Shown here in pieces: positions 7,916-15,612 of a stretch of DNA of 64,000 bases. The notes beneath the pieces are model-generated. The model made no database searches and was not told the origin of the DNA. It was given only the letters and a program-made list of their open reading frames with translations. The first letter of the stretch is position 1. Each line of letters opens with the position of its first letter. Made by a program: the position numbers and the translations under genes. This DNA is from a virus: positions 1 through 64,000 of the IMG/VR virus record IMGVR_UViG_3300005253_000051. One strand, given 5' to 3'.

Positions 7916-8302
7916 TCACCGAGGCTCCAGTCCGAGGCGCAAATACTCATCGCCCCCACCACAGTGGACGAATCCCGCTCGTAGATGTTCAATGGTCACG
8001 GGCATGACGCACACGAAATCCCCGCGGGTATCAATCACGCTGTGGGACGTTAGGACCCTGTAGATGGGAAGATTTCGGAAGTAGCCGGCGCAGTCGTCGT
8101 CTACGCAGATGGCAATGAGCCAGGGGGCTTCGCCTGGAGAAAGTTCAGGCAGTCGTAGTTCGTCGAGCGTGATTTTGTACGTGCGATCGAATGCCGGAAA
8201 ACATCCGTTTTCGATGCAGACGTGCTGGTCACTGCAAGCGGGATCGCAGAACTTGTCCAGGTTGCACGCGCTGAGCAAGACGATCAAGAGTAAGTATTTC
8301 AT
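7916..8302 (-). CDS. Lipoprotein, Cys-rich
   Basis: 128 residues starting MKYLLLIVLLSAC, a short lipoprotein signal with the lipobox LSAC. The mature N-terminus is Cys-rich (CDPACSDQHVCIENGC), like the neighbour upstream. The rest is a small beta-rich domain with more cysteines. Its ATG overlaps the stop of the upstream lipoprotein. An outer-membrane role such as superinfection exclusion or host surface change is inferred from the signal only. Confidence 0.7.
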   Translation of the reverse strand: MKYLLLIVLLSACNLDKFCDPACSDQHVCIENGCFPAFDRTYKITLDELRLPELSPGEAPWLIAICVDDDCAGYFRNLPIYRVLTSHSVIDTRGDFVCVMPVTIEHLRAGFVHCGGGDEYLRLGLEPR

Positions 8303-8913
8303 CACAGTGGCTCTATTTTCGCACGAAGGGTACCAAGCGCGCCTGAGCAAATGAGATCGCCGTCGTCAACGACATCAGCGCTCAAGTTCCAGTCACACGA
8401 AAACGCATGTTCGTAACCGCCAGAGTCGCCGGGGATCCCGTCGTTGTCGGCAACATAGAACAAAACCAAGGCATCGGGCGCTGTAATGATCGAGACGTAC
8501 GAGACATCAAAATCGGCGGAAAACTGGTTCATCACGGTGTCGGTTTGCCCGATCCAAGTATCATTGATTTTTACCGAGACATATAGATCGGGGGCGCCTC
8601 CGGTGGCATCCCAGTCGAAGCCATCTGGATTATGTGTTGGCACCTCGGCGCGGTAGACCCAGATCCGGTAGTCCCGGTTCCAAGCGGGCACGCACTCGTT
8701 TTCGATGCAGATGTTCTCGCCGCTGCACGCGGGCTCGGTGAAGACGCAGCCGCGTAGCGTCGCTGGTGTCGCGTCGGGGCTGCTGGCGCCTGCGTCGGCG
8801 CTGCCTGCATCGGCGCTTGCATCGGTGCCTACGTCTGGCGCGCCTGGATCCATCGTGTATTCGCTTGTGCATGCAGTAGCTAGGAATAATGCTGTGAAAA
8901 ATAAGTTCTTCAT
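8302..8913 (-). CDS. Lipoprotein with Asp/Ala linker, myxobacterial style
   Basis: 203 residues starting MKNLFFTALFLATAC, with lipobox ATAC. After the lipidated Cys comes an Asp/Ala/Gly/Ser linker (DVGTDASADAGSADAG) of the kind common on Myxococcota lipoproteins. Then come a Cys motif (CSGENICIENEC) shared with the next gene and a beta-rich domain with an acidic segment (YVADNDGIPGDSGG) that could bind calcium. The two lipoproteins probably form a coupled pair. It suggests acquisition from, or mimicry of, the host. Confidence 0.7.
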   Translation of the reverse strand: MKNLFFTALFLATACTSEYTMDPGAPDVGTDASADAGSADAGASSPDATPATLRGCVFTEPACSGENICIENECVPAWNRDYRIWVYRAEVPTHNPDGFDWDATGGAPDLYVSVKINDTWIGQTDTVMNQFSADFDVSYVSIITAPDALVLFYVADNDGIPGDSGGYEHAFSCDWNLSADVVDDGDLICSGALGTLRAKIEPL

Positions 8914-8923
8914 AGTGTGATCG

Positions 8924-9424
8924 TCATTGTAGCAGCTCCTGTGCGAGCGCTTCGTCCCCGGCCACGACCGCGGCGCCTGCGGCTTGCCGCAGTTCTTCGT
9001 CAAGATTTCGCCCACAGCTGAGATCTCGGATGACCCAGCGCGCAAAGGCGATCTGAATCTCACCGGAATCGACACCGGCGTGACCAGCGTCACAGGCGGC
9101 ATAGGAGGCATGGGTGCCGTCGGAGGTGATGTCGGCGATGGCATCGTAGGCGGCTAAAGCGGTATAGGTGGCGGCAGAAGCGGCGGCGCGGTCGTCGCCA
9201 GAAGTAGCGGCGGCGCGGGCGATGGCGGCGCGGGCAGCGCAAGCGGCGGCGCGGGCGCCGCGATGGGCGTTGGGTTCATCATTCACACAGCCTTCTGCAA
9301 TCTCGATCGCAGCTACAACATCAGATCGTCGATCCCCACCGTAAAACGGCAGCGCTAAACGAGCACATTCCACAGCGAATCCGACCGCGTTGCGGTTATC
9401 ATTCCAGTCTCGTTCGTAGTTCAT
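8924..9424 (-). CDS. Ala-rich core paralog 1 (Imm-5-like)
   Basis: 166 residues. Conserved N-block: MNYERDW, GFAVECARLALPFY, AIEIAEGCV. Residues about 60-120 are a low-complexity Ala-rich core (RAAACAARAAIARAAA). The conserved C-block includes IQIAFARWVIRDL, EELRQAAGAAVVAGDE and AQELL. The N-block and Ala-rich helical core resemble the Imm-5-like putative immunity family of Actinobacteria and Myxococcota; I infer that link by eye. It is last of four tandem copies, each overlapping the next by ATGA. Confidence 0.75.
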   Translation of the reverse strand: MNYERDWNDNRNAVGFAVECARLALPFYGGDRRSDVVAAIEIAEGCVNDEPNAHRGARAAACAARAAIARAAATSGDDRAAASAATYTALAAYDAIADITSDGTHASYAACDAGHAGVDSGEIQIAFARWVIRDLSCGRNLDEELRQAAGAAVVAGDEALAQELLQ

Positions 9425-9918
9425 CCGAGCAGTTCCCGCGCGAGCGCTTCGTCACCGGCTACAACCGCGGCGCCCGCGGCTTGACGCAGTTCTTCGTCTA
9501 GATCTCGATCTACGCTGAGATCTCGGACGACCCAGCGAGCAAAGGCGATCTGAATCTCGCTGTAATCTACACCGGCATCGTCGGCGTAGTCGGCGGCGAA
9601 CACGGCGGTGGCGCGAATGGCGTCGGAGGTGTAGTGGGCAGTGGCACGGGCGGCAGCGTAGGCAGCGGCACGAGCGGCGGCGGCGCAGGCGGCAGAGGCG
9701 TCATCAACGCCGCTCGCGACGCCGCGGGCGGCGGCGAGAGCGGCAATTCGGGTGGAATCATCTATTTGTTCTCCGCTCGTATAGCGTTCCGCAATCTCGA
9801 TCGCAACTACGAGATCTGATCGTCGATCTCCGCTGTAAAACGGCAGTGCCAGACGCGCACACTCCGCAGCGAATCCAACAGCGTTTCGGGAATCTGTCCA
9901 TTTGCGTTCGTAGTTCAT
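9421..9918 (-). CDS. Ala-rich core paralog 2
   Basis: 165 residues. Conserved ends (MNYERKW, ARLALPFYSGDRRSD; QIAFARWVVRDLSVDRD). The core carries runs such as AACAAAARAAAYAAARA with Asp and Thr interruptions and is about the length of copy 1 but differs in nearly every non-Ala position. The shared ends and divergent core suggest that the ends are the structural or interaction frame and the core the variable part. Confidence 0.75.
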   Translation of the reverse strand: MNYERKWTDSRNAVGFAAECARLALPFYSGDRRSDLVVAIEIAERYTSGEQIDDSTRIAALAAARGVASGVDDASAACAAAARAAAYAAARATAHYTSDAIRATAVFAADYADDAGVDYSEIQIAFARWVVRDLSVDRDLDEELRQAAGAAVVAGDEALARELLG

Positions 9919-10418
9919 CCGAGCAATTCCTGCGCGAGCGCTTCGTCGCCCGCTACGACCGCGGCGCCCGCGGCCTGGCGTAGTTCTTCGTCAAAATCTC
10001 GCCCACAGCTTAGATCTCGGATAACCCATCGCGCATAGGCGACTTGGATTTCACTATCGTCAACACCCGCTTTACTAGCCCAATGGACGGTATCGGCGGC
10101 GTCGCGGGCGACGTCGGCATCGGTGGTGGTAGTGGCATAGCAGGCGGCGGAGGCGGCGTAGGCGGCTGGATCGGCTGGATGTGGTGGGCCCTCGGAGGCG
10201 TAGGCGGTGGCGTGGGCGGCGTCGTTAGCGGCGCCGCGAGCGAAGTAGGCGGCGGCACTATCTATTTGCTCACCGTTCGCACAGCGTTCTGCAATCTCGA
10301 TTGCAGTTATGAGATCTGATCGTCGATCACCTATGTAAAACGGTAGTGCCATACGAGCACATTCAGCGGCGAATCCAACCGTGTTCCGGGAATCTCTCCA
10401 GTTTCGCTCGTAGTTCAT
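9915..10418 (-). CDS. Ala-rich core paralog 3
   Basis: 167 residues. N-block ARMALPFYIGDRRS and C-block VDDSEIQVAYARWVIRDL are kept. The core includes a Pro-containing stretch (GPPHPADPAAYAAS) and a Thr run (YATTTTDAD), absent in its neighbours, so the core is not simply duplicated. It is translationally coupled to copies 2 and 4. Confidence 0.75.
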   Translation of the reverse strand: MNYERNWRDSRNTVGFAAECARMALPFYIGDRRSDLITAIEIAERCANGEQIDSAAAYFARGAANDAAHATAYASEGPPHPADPAAYAASAACYATTTTDADVARDAADTVHWASKAGVDDSEIQVAYARWVIRDLSCGRDFDEELRQAAGAAVVAGDEALAQELLG

Positions 10419-10909
10419 CCGAGCAATTCCTGTGCGAGTGCTTCGTCACCAGCCACAATCGCAGCGCCCGCGGCTTGGCGTAGTTCTTCGTCAAGATCTC
10501 GATCACAGCTCATGTCGCGGACCGCCCAGCGAGCGAAGGCGATTTGAATCTCGCTGGAATCGACATCAGCATCAGCGGCGGAGGCGGAGGCGGCGTGAGC
10601 GGCGTTGGCTGCGCCGTGGGCGTGAGCGGCGTTTGCGGCGGCGTAGGCGGCGTAGGCGGCAGCGTAGGCGGCAGCGTAGGCGGTAGCATCGTGGATGGTG
10701 CGGACGGCGACAGCATTGGCGGCATAGGCGACGGCGCGGGCGGTGGCACTATCTATTTGTTCCCCATTTACACAGCACTCTGCAATCTCGATCGCAGTTA
10801 CGAGATCTGATCGTTGATCACCGCTGTAAAACGACAGCGCCAGGCGCGCGCATTCCGCAGCGAACCCAACCGCGTTGCGGTCATCATTCCAGTCTCTCTT
10901 GTAGTTCAT
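10415..10909 (-). CDS. Ala-rich core paralog 4
   Basis: 164 residues. The core is close to a pure Ala/aromatic repeat (YAAAYAAAYAAYAAANAAHA), resembling an amphipathic Ala helix with Tyr/His at intervals. Both conserved ends are present (MNYKRDW; FARWAVRDMSCDRD). Its ATG overlaps the stop of the recombinase gene by ATGA, so recombinase and paralogs 1-4 look like one transcript. Confidence 0.75.
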   Translation of the reverse strand: MNYKRDWNDDRNAVGFAAECARLALSFYSGDQRSDLVTAIEIAECCVNGEQIDSATARAVAYAANAVAVRTIHDATAYAAAYAAAYAAYAAANAAHAHGAANAAHAASASAADADVDSSEIQIAFARWAVRDMSCDRDLDEELRQAAGAAIVAGDEALAQELLG

Positions 10910-11790
10910 CAGCTCAGATCCGGGAATTTTTCGCCTAGCGCATCGTGGTTGTGGGTGTAGCGGTCGGTCATCGGGTGATGATCACCTCCGCCGACGACAC
11001 CATGACCGGTGATCTGCCGGATTTTCCAGTCATGCCAGCCTGCTTCGCGCGCCATTGTGACGAACGTGTGACGAAGCCTGTGCGTATGAAATTCACGCAC
11101 ACCCATATTTTCTGCGTGCTCACGAAGGATTCTATATACAGATCGAGGGGTTAGGCTGTCCCCGCTGCGCCAATTACCCGAGGTTGAGGGCCGGAGTGAG
11201 CGAAACACACGACCTTTTGTGACCTGTTGCGTTTTTAGCCACGTAATCCAGTTTTCGAGCGCTTCGAGCGCTTCGCCACCGATGGGCACGTGATGCCAGC
11301 GCCGGCCTTTCACGACGACGGAGATCACACCCTCGCGTACGTATTTCAGTTCCATGGTGGACAGTTCTTCGCAGCGGAACGCAGCGTGAAGGCCAGTGAG
11401 AAACATCGCGCAATCACGCAGACCCATCGGGCCAGGTGCAGCCGAGCATGATTGCAAAATCGATCGACACTCGTTCGGCGTGAGTGCATCACTTTTGCCG
11501 TCTAGATCGGGGCTACCAGAAATCCCGTGTGGGTTTTCCACGGAGCGGGCGAAATCTTTGGTGTCGTGGGTGTGAGCGTAGCGCTTCGAGGCGTAGCGCA
11601 CCGCGACCAAATATGACGAGACAGTTTTTGGCGCTAGGCCGTTGGTGAGCAAGTGGTTGCGCCAGCGCTCGACCTCCTGGGTGGTCCAGCCATTGGCGAA
11701 CTCGACGAACGCGCGCACGCGTCTGAGATACTGCTGTTTGGTGCGCGGTGCGCGCTCACCGGCTTGGACGACTCGCTCTAGCTCAGTCAT
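10909..11790 (-). CDS. Tyrosine recombinase / integrase
   Basis: 293 residues from MTELERVV, chosen for the overlap with the upstream stop. The N-terminal SAM-like core-binding domain spans about residues 10-90 (TKQQYLRRVRAFVEF). The catalytic residues are present: Arg139 (AAFRCEEL), Lys161 (VKGRRWHH), His237 and Arg240 (HRLRH), His263 (TGHG) and Tyr278 (DRYTH). It should carry out site-specific strand exchange for integration, excision or dimer resolution. No att site is recognisable beside it. Confidence 0.88.
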   Translation of the reverse strand: MTELERVVQAGERAPRTKQQYLRRVRAFVEFANGWTTQEVERWRNHLLTNGLAPKTVSSYLVAVRYASKRYAHTHDTKDFARSVENPHGISGSPDLDGKSDALTPNECRSILQSCSAAPGPMGLRDCAMFLTGLHAAFRCEELSTMELKYVREGVISVVVKGRRWHHVPIGGEALEALENWITWLKTQQVTKGRVFRSLRPSTSGNWRSGDSLTPRSVYRILREHAENMGVREFHTHRLRHTFVTMAREAGWHDWKIRQITGHGVVGGGDHHPMTDRYTHNHDALGEKFPDLS

Positions 11791-12029
11791 GGTTCTGAAA
11801 GTTCCCTGGTGATGTCCTTGATGAAGTTTCGGGCCATCGAGCGCGGCGCCGCTACTATGAGCGTCGCACCTTGTGCTTTCATCGCCGCCAAGACATCGCG
11901 CAGATGAGGTAGTTGTTGGTTCCTTGCGAATGCTTCGTTTAGGGTCCAATGCCCCAGCTGTTGTAGCGCGGTGACGACCCGAGCGCCGGTGTCGTCGTAG
12001 CCGGTGAGATAGATCGGGTCTGAGTTCAT
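11787..12029 (-). CDS. Small protein coupled to the integrase
   Basis: 80 residues. The segment QQLGHWTLNEAFARNQQLPHL followed by LAAMKAQGATLIVA is a small alpha/beta arrangement, possibly a DNA-binding helper, but no family is clear. Its stop overlaps the integrase ATG and its start overlaps the stop of the membrane protein upstream, so it may be an integrase accessory factor. Confidence 0.5.
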   Translation of the reverse strand: MNSDPIYLTGYDDTGARVVTALQQLGHWTLNEAFARNQQLPHLRDVLAAMKAQGATLIVAAPRSMARNFIKDITRELSEP

Positions 12030-12304
12030 CAGTCTGCCTTTTTAACGGTACGTGCTGTGGGAATGTTCTCTCTGGTTCGTTGACGAAACCACTCTCCTAG
12101 CCAGATCATCGTGATGCAAGGGATCGTTAGCGGCCAGACAAGACCAATTGCAAGACAACGCAATACTAGTTCGAAGTCATCGAAGTATGAGTAGGGTCCC
12201 TTGATTTTTTCGAAAGCGCCGTAACGTGCACCGAGCGCGCAGAAGATAACCAGACAGACGATTCCGAAACCAATCAACCACGTGAATAGGATGTACATGT
12301 TCAT
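12029..12304 (-). CDS. Two-helix membrane protein
   Basis: 91 residues. Two hydrophobic helices (ILFTWLIGFGIVCLVIFCALG and LAIGLVWPLTIPCITMIW) flank a short charged loop, with a basic tail. It could be a small inner-membrane protein of the phage. It sits between the integrase accessory gene and an Ala-rich paralog, overlapping both. Function unknown. Confidence 0.55.
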   Translation of the reverse strand: MNMYILFTWLIGFGIVCLVIFCALGARYGAFEKIKGPYSYFDDFELVLRCLAIGLVWPLTIPCITMIWLGEWFRQRTRENIPTARTVKKAD

Positions 12305-12696
12305 TCCAAAAGTTCCTTGGCGATGTCCTCGTTGCCCCCGGCGATGGCGGCGCCCACGGCCAGACGTAACTCTTCGTCGATCACTCGATCGCCCACTAGA
12401 TCTTTGAGCGCCCAGCGGGCGTAGAGCTGGGTCAACTCAGTGTGACACGCGCGGCCCCCAGCGGCGCGCTTGGCCGTGAGATTGGCTGCTTCGCTCGCCT
12501 GCGCGACGTAGTTGTCGGCAGGTGCTTCGTTGAGCTGCATCATCTTGGCGTTATGTGTGGCGAAGTGTGTGAGCGCAGCTGAGTCATGAGTATCGGCACA
12601 CGATTGCCCTTCAGCAGCGATGTAGCTGAGTTTCGTGCAAGCGGACGCGAAGCCGGCGGCGTTTTCAGCATCACGCCAGGTGTGTTCGAAGTTCAT
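12301..12696 (-). CDS. Ala-rich family member 5, short core
   Basis: 131 residues from [16 protein letters not shown]. The N-block lacks the LPFY motif (it has ACTKLSYIAAEG) and the core is short and mixed (HFATHNAKMMQLNEA). The C-block is clear: LYARWALKDLVGDR, EELRLAVGAAIAGG, AKELLE. It is a diverged copy with a minimal core, indicating that the C-block is the most conserved element. The start overlaps the methyltransferase stop. Confidence 0.65.
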   Translation of the reverse strand: MNFEHTWRDAENAAGFASACTKLSYIAAEGQSCADTHDSAALTHFATHNAKMMQLNEAPADNYVAQASEAANLTAKRAAGGRACHTELTQLYARWALKDLVGDRVIDEELRLAVGAAIAGGNEDIAKELLE

Positions 12697-13283
12697 GCGT
12701 ACCGCCGGCACAGCCCGCGCGCCCATGAGCCTTGCCAATCAACACGGCGCCCAAAGCGCCGGTGCAACTTGGTCATCTCGGGCAAGTTGCTGGTGCAGAT
12801 GTTGTCCCAAATGTCGTGCCACGCACACGTCCATCGTTGCCCCCTCGCGGGTTTCCATGTGAACGCATCGCCTTCGATGATTTCCAGACGATCGCCGTAT
12901 CGATCTTGGTAGTGCGGGCCCACCAGTTCGATGACTTCGGGCGACTTCTCGACCACGGTCACGCGCTCTACGCGGCCGTTTTCAAGACACCCCTGAAGTA
13001 CCATGCCGAGTCCGAGCCCGTGGATGAGCACGTCGCCGCATGCGCGATTGATGAAGTCTGTGTGATCCAGAATCTCGGCTGTGGTGTCACTCATGACGAG
13101 AGTGTGACCGCGCAGAAGTTGTGTGTATATCCCGGGATCGATGTACCGAGCGCCCGGTCGAAACGCGGCACGAAGATTGCTGAGTTTCACGTCTTCTTTG
13201 GTGAGCGTCATGCGTTCGACTTTCCAGATGCCCGACTGGCCTTCAGGGACGTTCACTTTGTATTTCTCAACCAAGCTCGTCAC
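12693..13283 (-). CDS. Class I SAM-dependent methyltransferase, spermidine-synthase-like
   Basis: 196 residues. Motif I ([13 protein letters not shown]) is a Gly-rich SAM loop, followed by [13 protein letters not shown] (acidic residue for the ribose) and IIEGDAFTW. This resembles the Rossmann core of spermidine-synthase-like methyltransferases found in phages. The substrate is not deducible. It overlaps the alpha-CTD gene upstream by ATGA, so the two are co-expressed. Confidence 0.7.
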   Translation of the reverse strand: MTSLVEKYKVNVPEGQSGIWKVERMTLTKEDVKLSNLRAAFRPGARYIDPGIYTQLLRGHTLVMSDTTAEILDHTDFINRACGDVLIHGLGLGMVLQGCLENGRVERVTVVEKSPEVIELVGPHYQDRYGDRLEIIEGDAFTWKPARGQRWTCAWHDIWDNICTSNLPEMTKLHRRFGRRVDWQGSWARGLCRRYA

Positions 13284-13690
13284 TGGTTTTCCCTCGGCCA
13301 GTTATCAAACTTCATTCCGAGTGAGAGACCCATCTCGGCAAGAATCTCTTTGACTTCTTTGAGAGACATGCGGCCGAAGTTTTTCGTGTTGAGCATCTGG
13401 GACTCAGTTTTCTGAACTAGCTCGCCAACGTACTCGATGTTGTCTAGATACAATCGGTTGGCGACGCGAACTGAAAAGGGTAGCTCGTCTACCGTTCGCG
13501 ATAAGATCTCGTTAAGTCTTTCATCGACTTCCCCCTGCCCCTGCCCGTGCCACTTGCAGCGTTCGACCTTGACGTGCACGATCGCGCCCTTAATGAGTTT
13601 GTGCTGCGCTATCCCATAACCGTTCAAATGCCACAGGTGATTGCCACATGGGCAGATGCGCCAATCCGACGGTCGGCCTTTGAATCCCAT
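13280..13690 (-). CDS. Zinc-site protein fused to an RNA polymerase alpha C-terminal domain
   Basis: 136 residues. Residues 66-136 align with the host RNA polymerase alpha-CTD ([51 protein letters not shown]). In E. coli numbering Arg265, Asn268, Gly296 and Ser299, used for UP-element DNA, are kept, while Cys269 is Arg, Lys298 is Met and Glu261 is Pro. Residues 13-48 hold C-x-C and C-x2-H, a possible zinc site, instead of the alpha N-terminal dimer domain. It could bind promoters or activators without joining polymerase, redirecting transcription. Confidence 0.8.
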   Translation of the reverse strand: MGFKGRPSDWRICPCGNHLWHLNGYGIAQHKLIKGAIVHVKVERCKWHGQGQGEVDERLNEILSRTVDELPFSVRVANRLYLDNIEYVGELVQKTESQMLNTKNFGRMSLKEVKEILAEMGLSLGMKFDNWPRENQ

Positions 13691-13695
13691 TGTCT

Positions 13696-14172
13696 TTACT
13701 CTTTCTCGCCGTCGTCGGTCGGCTCAGGATCGCGACACGACGGGCAGTGTGTCGCGTCATCTTCGACGTACCACCCCGCATCGGACAGATGCGCATCGGG
13801 ATCAGCGCCGTCTGGTACGTCGATCGTCCTCTCGCAGCCCTGATTGCCACGGTCGCACATCGCTCGTGTCGCGGTGCCGTTGGAAATGACCGCGGGCCCT
13901 TTCACCATCGGCCCGGGGAACGGCGACATGGCCGGGAATGTTTCCTGCACGATCGATTTTTCGATCTTGGCATGCAGCGCTGCTGCCATGACGAGTGTGG
14001 TTTCGTAGGCTTCCATCCCGTCTTCGGCATCCATCCAACGTGGCTGGCCGACGTGATCGGTGTTGTCCGAGTAATCGACTTTGGGCCAGCCGTTTTTCCA
14101 GACCACGCGGTACTTGCGCGTGCCTAGGGTGCCTTCCCAGATGTCGGGCCCAGAATTTGTTTGAATGATCAT
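13696..14172 (-). CDS. Hypothetical protein with C-terminal zinc-ribbon cysteines
   Basis: 158 residues from [14 protein letters not shown], after GAGAAGG. A beta-type N-terminus ([18 protein letters not shown]) is followed by a helix and a C-terminal region with C-x6-C ([11 protein letters not shown]) and CPSC, likely one zinc site. No family recognised. Its first 14 codons are duplicated word for word 275 bases upstream on the same strand. Confidence 0.55.
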   Translation of the reverse strand: MIIQTNSGPDIWEGTLGTRKYRVVWKNGWPKVDYSDNTDHVGQPRWMDAEDGMEAYETTLVMAAALHAKIEKSIVQETFPAMSPFPGPMVKGPAVISNGTATRAMCDRGNQGCERTIDVPDGADPDAHLSDAGWYVEDDATHCPSCRDPEPTDDGEKE

Positions 14173-14399
14173 CGTTTTGCCTTCTCTCGTTGTTCGACGC
14201 TGAGTAGCCGAAATCGCCGGGTGGTCACCGCTCTGTCCGCGTAGGCTGCGCACAAGCTAGAAAATCCCAGATCATCAATTGACCCGCGCTTCTGCTTGCG
14301 CGCAAAATGTGAAGCCATCTCGAAATATGCGTGCTCCCAGAAGGCCAGCTCGCGTTCGTCCAAGATTGTCGGTGGCGGATGCGTACTTATGAATCCCAT
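14169..14399 (-). CDS. Small hypothetical protein
   Basis: 76 residues, mostly helical (ERELAFWEHAYFEMASHFARK). It overlaps the next gene's start by ATGA and begins just after the duplicated mini-ORF. No family is recognised. It is probably a cytoplasmic phage accessory protein. Confidence 0.5.
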   Translation of the reverse strand: MGFISTHPPPTILDERELAFWEHAYFEMASHFARKQKRGSIDDLGFSSLCAAYADRAVTTRRFRLLSVEQREKAKR

Positions 14400-14402
14400 G
14401 GA

Positions 14403-14447
14403 TCACCCTTCCCAGATGTCGGGCCCAGAATTTGTTTGAATGATCAT
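14403..14447 (-). CDS. 14-codon duplicate of a downstream gene start
   Basis: Encodes [14 protein letters not shown] then TGA. The DNA at 14407-14447 is identical to 14132-14172, the start of the 158-residue gene. It overlaps the upstream stop by ATGA and ends five bases before the next ATG. It may be a leader peptide, or a scar of a tandem duplication. Confidence 0.4.
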   Translation of the reverse strand: MIIQTNSGPDIWEG

Positions 14448-14620
14448 TGTTTATCCTTGAATCGGTAGTAACCGAGGAAACACAAGGGTCCGAGCAGAGC
14501 ACCGATACAAGCACTGATTACCGATCGAACTGTGCCCTCAGCCATCGTGGATGACACAATGACCGTGAAGACCACTGCTAAGAATAGAAACAGCAAAACA
14601 AAAACAATCGCTATTTTCAT
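14444..14620 (-). CDS. Two-helix small membrane protein
   Basis: 58 residues. Two hydrophobic helices (IVFVLLFLFLAVVFTVIV and SVISACIGALLGPLCFLGYY) with a basic end (RFKDKQ). The start overlaps the upstream stop by ATGA. The arrangement recalls phage holin-like or small inner-membrane proteins, but no lysis gene adjoins it. Function unknown. Confidence 0.55.
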   Translation of the reverse strand: MKIAIVFVLLFLFLAVVFTVIVSSTMAEGTVRSVISACIGALLGPLCFLGYYRFKDKQ

Positions 14621-14973
14621 CACAGTATCGCCTCCAGGCGTTCTGCGGCGGTGCGTGCTCTGCGGGTGTAATGCGCCGGCTGAGCCCAGTTACTGCTACA
14701 GTGGTCGCGACAGTCTCGCAGTAGATTGCCCAACCCCTCGCGTGTCGCACGCACACGGATATGCTTGCGACCTTTGCCGACGGGTTCCCATTCGATGCCT
14801 AGAACGGTGCACACCCCAGCGCTATCGAGTTGAAGTACTTCGACGATGCCCGTGCCGAGTTTGATGGTGATGATCTCGGACGCGCATTTTCCTTCTAACT
14901 TCGTGTACAGTTTCGTGCACAGCTTTTCGATGCGCGTGAGCTGTATTACTAGCTCTCTGCGTTCCTTAACCAA
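14620..14973 (-). CDS. Hypothetical protein
   Basis: 117 residues. An N-terminal helix (IQLTRIEKLCTKLYTKLEG) precedes a beta-rich middle (IITIKLGTGIVEVLQL) and a basic helical C-terminus (RDCRDHCSSNWAQP). No family recognised. Coupled to the membrane protein downstream and overlapping the zinc protein upstream by 25 bases. Confidence 0.5.
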   Translation of the reverse strand: MVKERRELVIQLTRIEKLCTKLYTKLEGKCASEIITIKLGTGIVEVLQLDSAGVCTVLGIEWEPVGKGRKHIRVRATREGLGNLLRDCRDHCSSNWAQPAHYTRRARTAAERLEAIL

Positions 14974-15194
14974 TTCATCGCGCTCTTTGACCAGCTCGGT
15001 AGCTTCGTCTTCTTGCTCTTTGCAGAGTCTTCAAGTTCGCTAGCCCACTGCTTGGTGTCCTCGACTTCTTCGAGCGCTTTTTTGTACTTGGCGAACAAGC
15101 ACGCGGGGCAGTACTCGTCCGACTCGGCGCCGATCTCGTACTCGTAGTATCTGTCGGCGCATTCTGTACAGATAGTACGGGTTTTGGTGGTCAT
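14949..15194 (-). CDS. Small zinc-ribbon protein
   Basis: 81 residues. Two Cys pairs (ICTECADRYY and YCPACLF) form a zinc ribbon at the N-terminus, followed by a charged helix (KALEEVEDTKQWASELED). Such proteins usually bind nucleic acid or a protein partner. Partner unknown. Confidence 0.55.
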   Translation of the reverse strand: MTTKTRTICTECADRYYEYEIGAESDEYCPACLFAKYKKALEEVEDTKQWASELEDSAKSKKTKLPSWSKSAMNWLRNAES

Positions 15195-15221
15195 GGTTTC
15201 TCAGACGGCACACGGCGCGGG

Positions 15222-15458
15222 CTATTCAACTCGTAGTATCGCATTGCTGTTGTGTGGGTTCATCAGACACGAATCGCAAAGAGGCACGGCAAATCGGCCG
15301 CTGTAGCTCCCATCTGCAAACTCGATTTCAAGTATTGCAGAGCCAAATTGGGGCTTGCCGAGTAGCTCTCCGCATCGCCAGCACGGCGTTTCCTGTCTCT
15401 CTTTTTCTGCGCGTTTTTCCGCGCGGCGAAGTTTTCTAGCTTGTCGCATGTCAATCAT
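15222..15458 (-). CDS. Small protein with two CxxC pairs
   Basis: 78 residues starting MIDMRQARKL after GAAGGAAAAGAG. A basic N-terminal helix (RKLRRAEKRAEKERQ) precedes CWRCGELLG and LCDSCLM, a zinc ribbon around a beta hairpin. Probably nucleic-acid binding. It overlaps the previous gene's stop. Confidence 0.55.
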   Translation of the reverse strand: MIDMRQARKLRRAEKRAEKERQETPCWRCGELLGKPQFGSAILEIEFADGSYSGRFAVPLCDSCLMNPHNSNAILRVE

Positions 15459-15612
15459 CTCTTTTCCTTCGGCAGTACTCTTCGAGTCCTATTGCTTCGG
15501 CCAGTTCAGGTGTGATTGGAGATTCACGTCGTTCTCCTAGCTTGACCTTCTTTCCATCGGGAAAGGTGAACGTGATGTTGGACGGCGCGAGCTTGCGTTT
15601 ACGTTTGCTCAC
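15451..15612 (-). CDS. Small basic hypothetical protein
   Basis: 53 residues from a GTG overlapping the upstream stop (GTGA). A basic start (SKRKRKLAPS) is followed by FTFPDGKKVKLG and a short helix (PELAEAIGLEEYC). No family recognised. The start is inferred from coupling. Confidence 0.45.
   Translation of the reverse strand: MSKRKRKLAPSNITFTFPDGKKVKLGERRESPITPELAEAIGLEEYCRRKRDD

Noticed and set aside
9567-10810. Gly- and Pro-rich open frames opposite or shifted within the Ala-rich genes
   Set aside because: They follow from GCN codon repeats read in other frames; the conserved N- and C-blocks appear only in the chosen frame.
10909-11949. Longer integrase start at 11949
   Set aside because: It would overlap the whole upstream gene; the ATG at 11790 overlaps that gene's stop by four bases, as elsewhere in the run.
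14275-14514. 79-residue open frame on the minus strand
   Set aside because: It is a shadow across the small membrane protein and the duplicated leader; composition is unlike a natural protein.
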